Shown: positions 16,722 to 24,865, counted from the stretch's first letter. The stretch is 64,000 nucleotides of DNA from Aerococcus sanguinicola (GCF_001543145.1 NZ_CP014160.1:558001-622000), one strand, 5' to 3'. Notes: a model not told the origin generated them from the letters alone. Numbers and translations are program-made.

Positions 16722-18263
16722 CTAATCCATCTGGTGGTCTGCTTTTAATGCTCTAATCTTATCCTGGAGACTTCTAATCTCTTCTATATCTACATCTGCA
16801 TCAGCAATCATCCGATTTAGTCGGAAATTTAAGCGACTAATTTCTTTTTCCGCTTTATTCGAAATATTATCCTGATAGGCAGGGCTAAGCAATTTTTTAT
16901 TTCTGATGAGGTATTGCTTAGCCACGCTATGGTTGACAAATTCCTGATCATGCGAAACCAATAGAATAGCAGCAGGATGGTTTCTGATAAAGTCTTCAAC
17001 CTTTTCCAGGGTACCAATATCTAAATAATTCGTCGGTTCATCGAGCAATAAAAGGTGGTAGTCGCCTAGTAATAATTTAGCGAATGCCAAACGGACACGT
17101 TCACCTCCTGATAGCCACTTGACCTGATTGAACAATTTATTTTGATCGAAGCCCAAAGAAGCTAAGACCAGACGAATCAAATCCTCTGCTTGTAAGCTAT
17201 CTTGACCTACATTTTCAAGAATACTTTTATTCAGCTGGAGTTGATCAAAATTTTGGGTAAAATAACCGATCTTTAAATTTTCCATATAATAACCTGACAG
17301 TTGCTGATGGTATAGCTGACGCATAAAACTTGTTTTCCCTGCTTGATTGCATCCCTGAATAGCTACTTTGTCCCCTGTCTGTATTTTAAATTCAGAAAAT
17401 GCAAATAATAAACGCTCACCAACATGGACTTGGCCCGCTTCTAAGTGGAGCAAAGTTCTTCCCGGCTTAACTGCCAAATTTCCAACCGCTTTGAAGGTAT
17501 AGTGTCGTTCTTTCTCAGGCCCTTTGACAGGATCAAGCTGGTCAATTCTTCTTTGCAAAGCTTTAGCAGATTTGGCGATGGCTTTTTCCTGTCCATCATA
17601 TTTTCCCGCATAGCCACTGACTTTATAATCTGAACGGGAAACATTCTTTTTCTTCTTTTTAAAATTTTGCGCCCGCAGATTTCTTTGCTGGATTTCTTTT
17701 TCTAATTGATGAACTTTCTTCTGATAATTTTTATAAGCAACTTCTTGTCCTTTAATGGCTCTTTCTTTAGCTGTCTGATAGTCATCATAGTTGCCTACGT
17801 ATTTGGTCAATTTGCCTTGGTCAAGTTCCCAGATCTGATCCACTACTTGGTTTAATAGTTGACGATCATGGGAAACCAGCAAAAGAGTTCCTAGATAATT
17901 ATTCAATTTTTGGATGAGCCAATCAATATTTTCACTATCTAAATTGGCTGTCGGTTCATCGAGAATAAGGAGGTCAGTCCCTTTGTTAAAAACTTCCTCC
18001 AACATTCTTTTCTCTTGCTCTCCCCCAGATTCCTTAGTACTTTTATTAAGCTGAGGAAGGTAGGCATAACTTGGATGAATAGACACTTGTCCTGTAAAGT
18101 CCTCATCTAATCCAACCAAGATGCTTAATAAGGTTGATTTTCCCACACCATTCTTTCCTATAAGACCAATCTTGTCTCCTTGGTTAGCTATTAACTGATC
18201 AATTTGAAATAATCGCTGGTCGGCAATTATTTTCGAAACATGTAATAATTTTATCATTTCCAT
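16722..18263 (-). CDS. ABC-F ribosomal protection-type ATPase
   Basis: This protein of 513 residues has two ABC domains and no membrane segments. Walker A GLIGKNGVGKSTLL, signature SGGEQEK and Walker B LLILDEPTANLD are in the first. The second has a divergent Walker A (GCNQAGKTSF), SGGERVRLA and LLLDEPTNYLD. The linker is long, basic and helical (RNLRAQNFKKKKKNVSRSD), as in Msr, Vga and Lsa antibiotic-resistance ABC-F proteins. Start is ATG 18263 with AAGGAG 8 nt upstream; an earlier ATG at 18305 has no ribosome site. A leader with two short reading frames and a terminator-like hairpin precedes it, as in drug-inducible members. Whether it protects against macrolides, lincosamides or pleuromutilins cannot be told. 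Confidence 0.85.
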   Translation of the reverse strand: MEMIKLLHVSKIIADQRLFQIDQLIANQGDKIGLIGKNGVGKSTLLSILVGLDEDFTGQVSIHPSYAYLPQLNKSTKESGGEQEKRMLEEVFNKGTDLLILDEPTANLDSENIDWLIQKLNNYLGTLLLVSHDRQLLNQVVDQIWELDQGKLTKYVGNYDDYQTAKERAIKGQEVAYKNYQKKVHQLEKEIQQRNLRAQNFKKKKKNVSRSDYKVSGYAGKYDGQEKAIAKSAKALQRRIDQLDPVKGPEKERHYTFKAVGNLAVKPGRTLLHLEAGQVHVGERLLFAFSEFKIQTGDKVAIQGCNQAGKTSFMRQLYHQQLSGYYMENLKIGYFTQNFDQLQLNKSILENVGQDSLQAEDLIRLVLASLGFDQNKLFNQVKWLSGGERVRLAFAKLLLGDYHLLLLDEPTNYLDIGTLEKVEDFIRNHPAAILLVSHDQEFVNHSVAKQYLIRNKKLLSPAYQDNISNKAEKEISRLNFRLNRMIADADVDIEEIRSLQDKIRALKADHQMD

Positions 18264-18339
18264 CTTTAGCTCTCCTTTAAGTTCGGTACTGCTATCATCA
18301 ATCACTGTGAGCTAAAAATGCGTACACAAAAAGACATGA

Positions 18340-18366
18340 CTAGATTAACCAAGTGTCTGAATGCAT
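18340..18366 (-). CDS. Leader peptide uORF2 (MHSDTWLI)
   Basis: The frame of eight codons ends at TAG and has a strong AAAGGGAG ribosome site 4 nt before its ATG. It lies inside the hairpin region of the ABC-F leader. Confidence 0.4.
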   Translation of the reverse strand: MHSDTWLI

Positions 18367-18406
18367 ACTACTCCCTTTATGATTAGGAAGTTTTTTGCTC
18401 AGATGC

Positions 18407-18424
18407 TTAGATTAAAATTACCAT
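18407..18424 (-). CDS. Leader peptide uORF1 (MVILI)
   Basis: ATG GTA ATT TTA ATC TAA encodes MVILI, a very short hydrophobic peptide like known leader peptides of inducible ABC-F genes. GAGG lies 9 nt before the ATG. Confidence 0.45.
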   Translation of the reverse strand: MVILI

Positions 18425-18457
18425 GTCCTTTTACCTCGGATTTCTTAAGTTAACTAT

Positions 18458-18463
18458 ATTATA
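18458..18463 (-). promoter_or_regulatory. -10 element of the ABC-F operon
   Basis: A perfect TATAAT on the minus strand lies about 34 bp before uORF1. The -35 region is poor. Confidence 0.5.
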
Positions 18464-18490
18464 ACAAATTTTTTCATCTTGGTATAGGCC

Positions 18491-18806
18491 TCAATCATTC
18501 TCGCCTAAGGCATTTTCGATATTTCTTCTCCCATATAAGATACGCGAAATTAAGACATTATGGGCATCTTCCTCCACAAAATAATAAATAAGAAAATGAT
18601 CGCAAGGCACAACATGCAAGCCCCTGCTTTTCTATGGCTCGAAATCTATGATAGGATACCGCATTGGAAATTGATCAAGGCACTTTATCGATTCTAGTGA
18701 CTTGGCTTTTTGTACTTTCTGATGATAAAAGATCGAAGGCAATATGAGCGTAAATCCCTCGCAAATCTTCTTCTGCTTCGCGAGAAATAGAGACTAAATA
18801 GCTCAT
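18491..18806 (-). pseudogene. RelE/ParE-family toxin, broken
   Basis: The start ATGA overlaps the antitoxin stop and the first 37 residues are intact (MSYLVSISREAEEDLRGIYAHI). A frameshift then occurs near 18687 (GATAAAGTGCC), after which the correct frame resumes as LDQFPMRYPIIDFEP. A TAG stands where the family usually has Trp (EP-stop-KSRGLHVVP), and the rest runs to ISRILYGRRNIENALGEND and its stop. Both lesions destroy the protein. The family cleaves mRNA in the ribosome or poisons gyrase. Confidence 0.8.
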
Positions 18807-19108
18807 TGATCAAATTCCTTATGCAGAGAAGCAAAGGACGCTTCTACCGGTCTGACATCACCCGCTAAGATTGACTGATAGCCCTTTTCTAGCTCTTTAT
18901 GCAATTCATCTTTAGTCAATGAATGACTATCAAATGGTGCTCTATAAGAAAGCTTGACATCAAAAGGTAAGCCTTGTTGCAAAACGACTTGTTTATAAAA
19001 CATGGTAAAAGCACTTGATGGTGGTAGGCCAAGTGAATTCAAGATATACTCTGCCTGCTCCTTTAATTCTGGGTCCATTCGAACATACAAATTTGCTGTC
19101 TTTGCCAT
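18803..19108 (-). CDS. RelB/DinJ-family antitoxin
   Basis: This 101-residue protein has an N-terminal ribbon-helix-helix, AKTANLYVRMDPELKEQAEYIL, then GLPPSSAFTMFYKQVVLQQGLPFD, the standard DinJ core. GAGGAG lies 7 nt before ATG 19108. The toxin partner that overlaps its 3' end by 4 bp is a pseudogene, so the antitoxin survives alone. It may still act as a repressor or protect against related toxins. Confidence 0.88.
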   Translation of the reverse strand: MAKTANLYVRMDPELKEQAEYILNSLGLPPSSAFTMFYKQVVLQQGLPFDVKLSYRAPFDSHSLTKDELHKELEKGYQSILAGDVRPVEASFASLHKEFDQ

Positions 19109-19227
19109 AAAATCGCTCCTCTCTTTTAAAACTATTTCATAACAATGTATTGGCATATGCAAGTCACTTTCTGTTTAATCATTTATAACAAACAACTGGA
19201 GCAGTGTTAGATTCGGAAGCTCCCAAA

Positions 19228-19255
19228 TGAAAAAGCCCCATTTCAGGAGCTCATC
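19228..19255 (-). terminator. Terminator of the alpha/beta hydrolase gene
   Basis: On the minus strand GAGCTCC pairs with GGGGCTT and is followed by TTT. Nearly the same 26 bp recur at 21346-21371. Confidence 0.6.
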
Positions 19256-19313
19256 TTTTCAATTAATGCTATAAAGCTTAGCTAATCCACTATTGCTGCA
19301 TCATTGGGCTAAA

Positions 19314-20351
19314 CTACTTTCTATGGTGCTCTGTTAGGAATTTATCAATCGCTTGGTCTGAATCCTTTTGTGCTTGCTGATTTCCTTCAAGAGATCCGCC
19401 AGTCCTAATTCTCATCGCCCCTGTATCCAATATTCCATTACCGGCAAACACATGGCCTGCATCTTTATAGCTGATTAACTCAGCGCCAGGGCACCGTTGT
19501 TTAATTTCACTAGCCATTTTTGCGCTATCCCACATAGCGTCTTCTTCTCCAGCAATCATCAAGATGTTGGCTTTCACGTCTTTAACGGGAATCATTTTTT
19601 GCTTATTTAGAGGATCCTGTTCTACTGCACTTGTATAGGTCTCTTTATAACTGATAGGCGCTTTTACAATAGACGGAAGGATCACTTTTGTTAAAAATGA
19701 ACGGAAGGAAGTCTTTCTAATATCAATGTAGGGCAGTTCTTCATCCTCATATGTCCAAGATGAGCCATAATTTTCAAAGTCTAATCCAGAAAAATTATAG
19801 CTCGCTGGGGCGATTAAGACTAAGTTGGAGATTTCAGGATATTTACTGGCTAAGTTAAGCGCATATTCAGCTCCTTTAGATGCCCCAATAACACTAATTG
19901 GTCCTTTATCAATGACAGTCTTATCGAGATAAGCCAGCACATCTTCAAATTGCTCCAAGGGAATTCTTACCAATGATTTCTCTTGATTGTTCATCCCATA
20001 CATAAAGAGAGCGAATGTCTCATAGCCTTCTTGAGAGAGTCTTTGGGCCATTTCAAAATTCGGACTTCCTTCAGATCCCCCGAAACATATCACCACACCC
20101 TTGTGCTTTTTTTGTTGAGGCGTCAACCGAAAGCCCTGTAATCGACCTTCATCAATATAATTCACATCTACCCCCTTAATAGCTGTCGGATAGAGGTCAA
20201 TATTAGTGACATCACGGTAGTACTGGCCTGTTGACGGTGTACTTGTGTTTTTATAGCTATAATCATTAAACTTTCTCACGATCAGAATGAATGCAAACAA
20301 AACAATCACACTCATCAAAACTCCGAGACCTATCTTCTTTAATCGCTTCAT
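19314..20351 (-). CDS. Membrane-anchored alpha/beta hydrolase (BAAT/acyl-CoA thioester hydrolase C-terminal type)
   Basis: The 345 residues have an uncleaved N-terminal membrane helix at about 8-27, placing the enzyme outside or on the membrane. The hydrolase fold shows the oxyanion region VVICFGGSEGSPN, the nucleophile GASKGAE, Asp in IAGEEDAMWDS and His in DAGHVFAG. The order and spacing match the BAAT_C family. ATG 20351 has GAGG 8 nt upstream. The substrate is unknown. It is monocistronic and sits between two toxin-antitoxin loci. Confidence 0.8.
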   Translation of the reverse strand: MKRLKKIGLGVLMSVIVLFAFILIVRKFNDYSYKNTSTPSTGQYYRDVTNIDLYPTAIKGVDVNYIDEGRLQGFRLTPQQKKHKGVVICFGGSEGSPNFEMAQRLSQEGYETFALFMYGMNNQEKSLVRIPLEQFEDVLAYLDKTVIDKGPISVIGASKGAEYALNLASKYPEISNLVLIAPASYNFSGLDFENYGSSWTYEDEELPYIDIRKTSFRSFLTKVILPSIVKAPISYKETYTSAVEQDPLNKQKMIPVKDVKANILMIAGEEDAMWDSAKMASEIKQRCPGAELISYKDAGHVFAGNGILDTGAMRIRTGGSLEGNQQAQKDSDQAIDKFLTEHHRK

Positions 20352-20557
20352 CAATTTCGCCTCTTTTCTTATAAGGGATCCTCTCCCTATCTGTCTGCTC
20401 CTATCGGCCTAAAGCCCACAACCAGCTTCAACATAAAGTTCCCTCAATTTTACTATATCCCGTTCATCTTTTCTCAAAAATTTTAAAATATTCTTGAGAG
20501 CTTGGCCGTCAGCAAGAACATATTATCTTAGCCATCCCTTAACTAAGGATGACCGAA

Positions 20558-20812
20558 ATGCCAAAAATTCAATTGAGCACTGATTTAAGAAATAACGACA
20601 ATGATATTTCTAACTTTTGTAAGGAAAGCAATTCTCCGTTTTTTATCACTAAAAATGGTCGTGGCGATTTGGCTGTGATGAGTATTCAGGCTTACGAACA
20701 AGTCGTTGGCAAGCATGAACTTTATACCTCATTAAAAGCTAGTGAGCAGGATGTCGCCACAGGACGCACGAAGCCGCTCAAGGATGTCATGAATGATTTA
20801 AAAAAGAGTTAG
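20558..20812 (+). CDS. Phd/YefM-family antitoxin
   Basis: The 84 residues include the Phd core: an N-terminal DNA-binding fold (DLRNNDNDISNFCKESNSPFFIT), KNGRGDLAVMSIQAYE, and a C-terminal toxin-binding helix (LKDVMNDLKKS). I prefer ATG 20558, which has AAGGA 8 nt upstream, over ATG 20549. Three bases separate its stop from the toxin ATG. Expected to bind the toxin and repress the operon. Confidence 0.9.
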   Translation: MPKIQLSTDLRNNDNDISNFCKESNSPFFITKNGRGDLAVMSIQAYEQVVGKHELYTSLKASEQDVATGRTKPLKDVMNDLKKS

Positions 20813-20815
20813 ACC

Positions 20816-21130
20816 ATGACTGATTATTGGATTGAGGTCACTGCTTCGGCCCAGGCTGACCTCAAAGAAATCGTTCGCTATATTCAAACTGACTTAACTT
20901 CTCCTCACACAGCTAATAAATTTCTTAACGGTATTGAAGAAGCTATGGAACAATTAGCTTTTATGCCTGAAAAATTTCAACTCGTCAGAGATGATTACCT
21001 AGCTAGCAAGGGCTATCCTTACACAGGCTACAAAAACTATCGCATCTTCTATAGCATTGATGACAGTCGACATACCGTATTTATTCATCGCATTCTACAC
21101 GCATCAAGACAATGGGAATATTTAATCTAA
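20816..21130 (+). CDS. RelE/ParE-family toxin
   Basis: The intact 104-residue protein has the family pattern IEVTASAQADLKEIVRYI at the N-terminus. It also has KGYPYTGYKNYRIFYSID and VFIHRILHASRQWEYLI near the end. Members poison gyrase or cut ribosome-bound mRNA. The ParE-like N-terminal helices (SPHTANKFLNGIEEAMEQL) favour ParE. A long irregular hairpin begins 3 bp beyond the stop. Confidence 0.88.
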   Translation: MTDYWIEVTASAQADLKEIVRYIQTDLTSPHTANKFLNGIEEAMEQLAFMPEKFQLVRDDYLASKGYPYTGYKNYRIFYSIDDSRHTVFIHRILHASRQWEYLI

Positions 21131-21133
21131 TGG

Positions 21134-21251
21134 AGAGTGTGATAAAAGTCGATCAGGCCTGAACCACTGGAACGAACTATGGGAAATCGTTGGTAAACGA
21201 TTGGACATAGTTCGTGAAGTGGATGTCAGGCCTGACTTTTGGAACACGTTT
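21134..21251. repeat. Solitary long irregular hairpin, same plan as the secA-downstream array
   Basis: GTGTGAT, then AAAAGTC-gat-CAGGCCTG-aa-CCACT-gg-AACGAACTATG-gg-AATCGTT, pairs with AACGATT-gga-CATAGTTCGT-ga-AGTGG-atgt-CAGGCCTG-ACTTTT and closes with GGAACAC. The one-sided bulge after the first stem and the GG/GA internal loop occur at the same places in the four units at 44591-45063. Confidence 0.75.
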
Positions 21252-21345
21252 TTGAAAAATGTTCGCTTTTTAGATGCTTTCTTGCTTTGAGTATATGTAC
21301 TGGACTTGTTGACTTTGATTTCTCCACCATCTTCTCCATCTAAGA

Positions 21346-21371
21346 AAAAAGCCCCATTTCTGGAGCTCATC
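21346..21371 (-). terminator. Terminator-like hairpin downstream of rhuM
   Basis: On the minus strand GAGCTCC pairs with GGGGCTT and is followed by TTTT. It differs from 19230-19255 at one position in 26. Confidence 0.45.
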
Positions 21372-21640
21372 GCAGGCTTTCATGAAGAGAAGATTTTCTA
21401 CCCCTTCGTCAATAAGACAACCGATTCCACATGTGTCGGGTATAAGCTATGGATTGATTTTGGTGTGTCAGGACTAAAGTATGGTTGGAAATAACAAAAA
21501 TTTAGCTCGGCTCTTGTATTAAAATGATTTTCCGTTATATTCAAAGTACCAGATTCCACTACGTTCCCTGATTTCAAAACGTAGTGGGGCATTTTGGGGA
21601 TAAGTAACATTTAGAGAGTTAATATATCTTCGCATATCCA

Positions 21641-22675
21641 TTATTTATTTGTGTCTTCTTCTAATTCCAGCAGATATTTATCAAAATCTGACATAAACAA
21701 TCTGTCTTGAATGACACGATATTTCTCAAACTCCGTCTCTGCATGAAGCTTAGCAATTTCAGCAGAAACTTTACCTGCATCCTGCAAAATACCATAATCA
21801 AACATTTCTATAAAAGTGTTCAATCGTTTTTCCCAATCTTCCATCGTAAGAGGAATATGTCTTAAAGTCATATTCTCAGCGAAATCCAAATAGGCAGTAA
21901 CCATACGATTTAGCTGGTGCAACTCATTTTCACTTAAATAGTTTTTAGCAACCGCCACATCACTTTTCTTAATTTTACCGTTCGGACCATCTCCCCAAGT
22001 TGTAAGTCCCATATGTTCTTTTTGGTGGTCAGCACGTTCTACAATCAATTCAGCAGCCGTATGACCATGGACTGCAAAATGCATTTTATTCTGAACCGTT
22101 GCGTAAAACCTTTTTGTTCTTTGGGAAGTCTTGTCATAATCGATTGCTGTGGCATAAATATCCGTTATTTTCTGATAGAATTTCCTCTCGCTTGCACGGA
22201 TTTCACGAATTCGCTCTAACTGCTCATCAAAGTACTTATCCGTCAGATAGGTGCCTCGTTTCAATCGCTCATCATCCATAACCCAGCCCTTGATGGTGTA
22301 GTCTTTTGCAATCTGATTTACCCATTTACGAAACTGTACCGCACGCTCAGAATTGACTTTAAAACCTACTGCAATAATCATCTCCAGAGAATAATGATTA
22401 GTATTGTAGTTTTTCCCATCAGCAGCAGTTATCCGAAATTTTCGGATAACTGAATTCTCTTGTAATTCGCTATCGCTAAATACCTTTTTGACATGATAAT
22501 TTATTGTTCGAACATCCACGTCATACAACGTTGCCATCATCTTTTGTGTCAGCCAGATATTCTCATCTTCATAGCGCATCTCAATGCTGTCCTCTTGGTC
22601 ACCAACAGAAGCAACATAAGTCAAATATTCTGCGGCACTTGACCGAATACTTACCCCATTTTTATTTTTATCCAA
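21641..22675 (-). CDS. RhuM-family protein
   Basis: The 344 residues match the RhuM family: IEMRYEDENIWLTQKMMATLYDV, VRTINYHVKKVF, FRITAADGKNYNTNHYSLEMI, VGFKVNSERAVQFRKWVN, then a C-terminal part with FYATVQNKMHFAVHGHTAAE, which is a Fic/DOC-like motif region. RhuM was first named in a Salmonella pathogenicity island. Its members are common on mobile and accessory islands, and the biochemical role is unknown. The start is TTG 22675 with AAAGGAG 8 nt upstream. It follows a small membrane protein gene by 27 bp, on the same strand, so the two are probably one operon. Confidence 0.88.
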   Translation of the reverse strand: MDKNKNGVSIRSSAAEYLTYVASVGDQEDSIEMRYEDENIWLTQKMMATLYDVDVRTINYHVKKVFSDSELQENSVIRKFRITAADGKNYNTNHYSLEMIIAVGFKVNSERAVQFRKWVNQIAKDYTIKGWVMDDERLKRGTYLTDKYFDEQLERIREIRASERKFYQKITDIYATAIDYDKTSQRTKRFYATVQNKMHFAVHGHTAAELIVERADHQKEHMGLTTWGDGPNGKIKKSDVAVAKNYLSENELHQLNRMVTAYLDFAENMTLRHIPLTMEDWEKRLNTFIEMFDYGILQDAGKVSAEIAKLHAETEFEKYRVIQDRLFMSDFDKYLLELEEDTNK

Positions 22676-22702
22676 ATCAATCGCTCCTTTAAATTTCAGC
22701 TT

Positions 22703-23002
22703 TTATCTTTTCAATCGATTTCTATTGATTCTGTACTTGAGTATGCGCCGTTGACCAATACTACCATCTTTTGAATAATCCAAATAAGAAAAAATCAAAA
22801 TGATCGGAATAACTGATGTCAATAAAGCAATGACTTGCGTCTGTAGCTCATTCATTTTCGGAATTCCGTTATAAGAAAGGTGATAAATCACCAGGGTTAC
22901 TCCAAATAATAATGATAAATACAAAAGAACAAGTAAATAATCAAAAAACAATTCTTTCATGCGCTTTTTAAATGATATTGGATTGTTTTTCATCAGCATC
23001 AT
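22703..23002 (-). CDS. Small membrane protein with two helices
   Basis: I do not recognise this 99-residue protein with certainty. Membrane helices lie at about 20-42 and 55-75. A basic cytoplasmic tail DYSKDGSIGQRRILKYRINRNR follows, reminiscent of the conserved loop of RDD-family proteins. GAGGAG lies 6 nt before the ATG. It directly precedes rhuM. Confidence 0.55.
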   Translation of the reverse strand: MMLMKNNPISFKKRMKELFFDYLLVLLYLSLLFGVTLVIYHLSYNGIPKMNELQTQVIALLTSVIPIILIFSYLDYSKDGSIGQRRILKYRINRNRLKR

Positions 23003-23120
23003 TTATTTCTCCTCGCAAGATAAGTATAGAAAGTCATTTCACATCCATCAAAGTTTCTCTGTCTCTCTTTGAATTTCGAACATTCAAAGTACTTACTTAA
23101 GGATAAATATCTATTCTTTG

Positions 23121-23170
23121 GCTTTACGCTAGCTATTTAAGTAGGCTAGTTATCATAGAGGATAAAGCCG
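23121..23170. other. Inverted repeat in a 337-bp intergenic stretch
   Basis: GGCTTTA at 23121 pairs with TAAAGCC at 23164, with a loop of 36. The stretch 23003-23339 holds no convincing gene; besides this it contains the rlmCD terminator. Confidence 0.3.
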
Positions 23171-23288
23171 GCCTTATGTGTAGAAATAAAAATGGCGTCA
23201 CAACAGCGTTTTCTAGTCGACCAGTTTTCCAATACGCTCACCTTCATTTTATCAGATTCCACTCATTTTCTCCTCTAAAAACCAAAAA

Positions 23289-23328
23289 GCGAGGTCCCCA
23301 AGAAGGCGCAACCCCTCAAAAACCTCGA
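23289..23328 (-). terminator. Terminator of the rRNA methyltransferase gene
   Basis: On the minus strand CGAGGT pairs with ACCTCG and is followed by CTTTTT. The loop is also partly paired. Confidence 0.6.
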
Positions 23329-23339
23329 TATTATGCTGT

Positions 23340-24725
23340 TTATAGCCCCTCTTTTTCAATCAATACCACGCACTCAACATGGGTAGTCTGTGGGAAGAGA
23401 TCGACGGGTTGGACAGATTGGATCTGATAACCTGCCTGGGTGTATTTGTCCAAGTCGCGGGCTAGGCTGGCGGGATTGCAGGAGACGTAGACGATCCGGT
23501 CTGCTTCAAGTTTTAGGGAAGACTCAATGAAGCTTTCACTCAAGCCCTTGCGTGGCGGGTCAACGACCAGGACATCGCAAGGGATGCCGGCCTTGACCCA
23601 GGCTGGCATGACGTCACCTGCGTCTCCGGCTTGGAAGCTGGTATTGTTGAGGCCATTGGCGGCTGCGTTTTCCCGGGCCATGGTGATCGCGTCTTCAACA
23701 ATTTCGACCCCATAGACATGCTGGGCCTTTTGGGCGAGGCAGAGGGAGATGGAGCCAATCCCGCAATAGGCATCCATGACCTGTTCGTCCCCCTGGAGTT
23801 CGGCGGCATCAAGAGCGGCTTGGTAGAGTTTCTCGGCCTGGCTAGTGTTGACCTGGAAGAAACTCTGGCTAGAAATGGCAAAGTCTAAGCCCAAGATCTG
23901 GTCGTGGTAGCGGTCTTCACCATAGAGGACTCGACTCTCCTTCCCCATAATAACATTGGTGCGCTCTTGATTGCTGTTGAGGACTAGGCTAACCAAGTGG
24001 GGAACTTCCCGGCGGATATCTTCGACAATCGCTTCTTCATGGGGCAAGGACTGGCCATTGACAATGAGGATAACCATGATTTCACCCGTATGCTCGCCCT
24101 GGCGGACACCCAGGAAGCGGAGGAGGCCACGGTGGGCTTTTTCGTCGTAGGCAGTAATCTGATAGCGGTTAAGGATCTGAATGACGGCCTGCAGGGTCTC
24201 ATCAATCCCCTTGAGTTGGATCTGATAATCCTTAATCGGCACAATCTCATGGGACCGGCGTTTGTAGAAGCCGGTATAGAGCTGGCCTGGCTCGCCTGCT
24301 ACGGGGACTTGAGCCTTATTGCGATAGGCCCAGGGCTCTTCCATCCCAAGAGTTTCTTTCACCTCGAGGCCTTGGTCGAGGCCAAATTTATGGAGGGAGT
24401 TAATGACCTGTTGGCGCTTGAAGGCCAGTTGGGCAGGGTAGGCCAGGTGTTGGAGGGGCATGGTCCCCGTCCGCAAGCCATCCTTATCGCGCAGGGGCAC
24501 GCGGTCGGGAGAGGTCTGGTAGCGATCTTTCACAATCGCAAAGGCGAATTTCTTAAGGACCTTGACAATCCGAGCTGAGCATTTTTCGCCAGGCAAGGCA
24601 TCATGGACGAAGACGGGGTAGCCATCGACCTTAGCCACTCCTAGGCCTTCATAGGTCAAGTCTTCAATGGTTAAATCATAGTTGGCATTCTTTTTGACAG
24701 GTGCTTGTCGCTTTACTTTAGCCAT
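23340..24725 (-). CDS. rlmCD: 23S rRNA (uracil-C5) methyltransferase, RlmCD type
   Basis: This is 461 residues with an N-terminal TRAM domain (DLTIEDLTYEGLGVAKVDGYPVF), the SAM-binding VMDAYCGIGSISLCLAQ, VVDPPRKGL, the catalytic Cys in YVSCNPASLARDL, and the C-terminal TTHVECVVLIEKE. It methylates uracils of 23S rRNA using SAM. Where the E. coli enzyme has the Fe-S cysteines CGGC, this protein has TGTMPLQHL, so no cluster is expected. ATG 24725 has AAAGGA 7 nt upstream; the longer frame has no ribosome site. Confidence 0.93.
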   Translation of the reverse strand: MAKVKRQAPVKKNANYDLTIEDLTYEGLGVAKVDGYPVFVHDALPGEKCSARIVKVLKKFAFAIVKDRYQTSPDRVPLRDKDGLRTGTMPLQHLAYPAQLAFKRQQVINSLHKFGLDQGLEVKETLGMEEPWAYRNKAQVPVAGEPGQLYTGFYKRRSHEIVPIKDYQIQLKGIDETLQAVIQILNRYQITAYDEKAHRGLLRFLGVRQGEHTGEIMVILIVNGQSLPHEEAIVEDIRREVPHLVSLVLNSNQERTNVIMGKESRVLYGEDRYHDQILGLDFAISSQSFFQVNTSQAEKLYQAALDAAELQGDEQVMDAYCGIGSISLCLAQKAQHVYGVEIVEDAITMARENAAANGLNNTSFQAGDAGDVMPAWVKAGIPCDVLVVDPPRKGLSESFIESSLKLEADRIVYVSCNPASLARDLDKYTQAGYQIQSVQPVDLFPQTTHVECVVLIEKEGL

Positions 24726-24836
24726 AATCGATTCCTTTCTTCCTAGTATTGGAATAATCCACCCCATCATAGCATAATTTCGCCTAGAACTCACAAGCTT
24801 GGGCGTTTTTTATCAAAAAATATGAAGGCCTAAATT

Positions 24837-24865
24837 TTGCTTCTTTGCCTTCCCCTTGCTACAAT
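24837..24865 (+). promoter_or_regulatory. Promoter of the nitroreductase gene
   Basis: TTGCTT and TACAAT are separated by 17 bp and lie 40 bp before the start codon. Confidence 0.65.

Larger units (their letters stand above)
18329..18432 (-). promoter_or_regulatory. Attenuator-like leader of the ABC-F gene
   Basis: On the minus strand AAAAGGACATG (18432-18422) can pair with CATGTCTTTTT (18339-18329), 11 base pairs ending in a U run. An inner stem CTAAGCATCTGA / TCAGACACTTGG lies within it. The outer 5' arm contains the ribosome site and start of uORF1. Ribosome stalling there could therefore open the hairpin and let transcription continue. Confidence 0.6.

Noticed and set aside
19230..21371. 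Direct repeats bounding a mobile segment with hydrolase and Phd/ParE
   Set aside because: The two 26-bp matches each form a terminator for the minus-strand gene before them, so shared hairpin constraint explains them better than att sites.
23997..24578. A 193-codon open frame on the plus strand
   Set aside because: It is antisense to rlmCD, whose frame carries all catalytic motifs; it is open because of codon bias only.
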